This document shows positions 63,580 through 64,000 of a DNA stretch of 64,000 bases, one piece after another (position 1 is the first letter of the stretch; each line of letters opens with the position of its first letter). The translations under genes were made by a program, and so were the position numbers. Below the pieces are notes generated by a model that was not told the DNA's origin, searched no databases, and saw only the letters and a list, made by a program, of their open reading frames with translations. The stretch is taken from positions 16,579,429 through 16,643,428 of the forward strand of contig NC_049988.1 in assembly GCF_000003815.2 (NCBI RefSeq). Reading direction: 5' to 3'. The DNA comes from Branchiostoma floridae (Eukaryota > Chordata > Leptocardii > Amphioxiformes > Branchiostomatidae).

Positions 63580-64000
63580 TAACCGATAATAATTAGTCCC
63601 AGATTAAATCATGTTAACTCCAATGTATAGATACATCCCGTATAAACTTAAGAAAACGCAACAGGTGTCACTTGTACGCTGCAGGTGTCTGTATGATAGT
63701 TGATAGTGATCAAGTCTCATCTCGAAAGGAAAGAGAGAGAGAGCATGTACGCAATCAGTCCGCACGGGATAAAATGGGAAGCCACAAATGGCAGAACGAC
63801 TCCCATGTGTGACATCAGATGTCAGATCCGATAGAAATCGCTCGTTACGCCTGCCTATTTCCTGCCACAGGCGCCATATATTATTATGAAAACACCTTTA
63901 AACAGCCCCCTGAGGCACACTTATGTTTATCATATAATTCCCGGGGTGAATCGGAAAGATTAAGGTAGCTTATCTAGGTCTAGAAATAATCCGTTGATAG

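Overview
The window looks like invertebrate deuterostome nuclear DNA, most probably a lancelet (Branchiostoma). It has split genes with GT-AG introns, an organic-anion transporter (SLCO/OATP) with a Kazal-like loop, a rhodopsin-class GPCR, CR1/jockey-like LINE fragments, tRNA-derived SINEs and many short inverted-repeat DNA elements. The species is inferred from overall character and familiar repeat types, not from a database match. Two runs of N (19000-19152 and 21914-22013) are assembly gaps.

Only about 4% of the window is convincingly coding. The best gene is a minus-strand SLCO/OATP transporter, 34142 down to 23140. I reconstructed 13 exons whose phases all match and which join into 641 codons plus stop. 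Downstream of its last exon, at 22656-22790, 22259-22393 and 22014-22069, lie three more copies of the segment coding the end of the last membrane helix and the cytoplasmic tail. Two of them are exactly 135 bp, open, and preceded by AG. A second gene, the 3' half of a class A GPCR (late TM4 to the C-terminus), is on the minus strand at 57876-59536; its 5' exons lie beyond the right edge or were not found. A small plus-strand gene at 37837-38103 may code an 88-residue secreted or membrane protein of unknown function.

Layout: 1-4740 is a complex direct-repeat cluster with LINE and SINE pieces. 4740-15300 is mobile-element territory: nested elements at 8052-9572, a 16-bp minisatellite at 10670-10986, and foldback and Harbinger-like MITEs. 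15349-16962 is a LINE reverse transcriptase pseudogene. 17532-21823 holds MITEs, including a 1.2-kb TAA-flanked element. 22014-34142 is the transporter locus, with introns full of MITEs, a hexanucleotide tract and a 31-bp minisatellite. 34150-41660 is mostly repeats around the small gene. 41669-44080 is a 2.4-kb imperfect palindrome. 44599-57640 is MITEs, SINEs, LINE ends and tandem repeats. 57651-59536 is the GPCR end. 60440-63580 is a duplicated LINE/SINE block in which a dated insertion can be read from an empty paralogous site.

The main theme is mobile-element dynamics. At least six inverted-repeat families are present, several with readable target-site duplications: TA (28201 and 47595 pair; 17532 and 49979 pair; 57651), TWA (8135, 11699, 19948, 21618, 53122) and 9 bp (11355, 39988, 62627). 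They are densely inserted in the transporter introns, sometimes within 30 bp of a splice acceptor.
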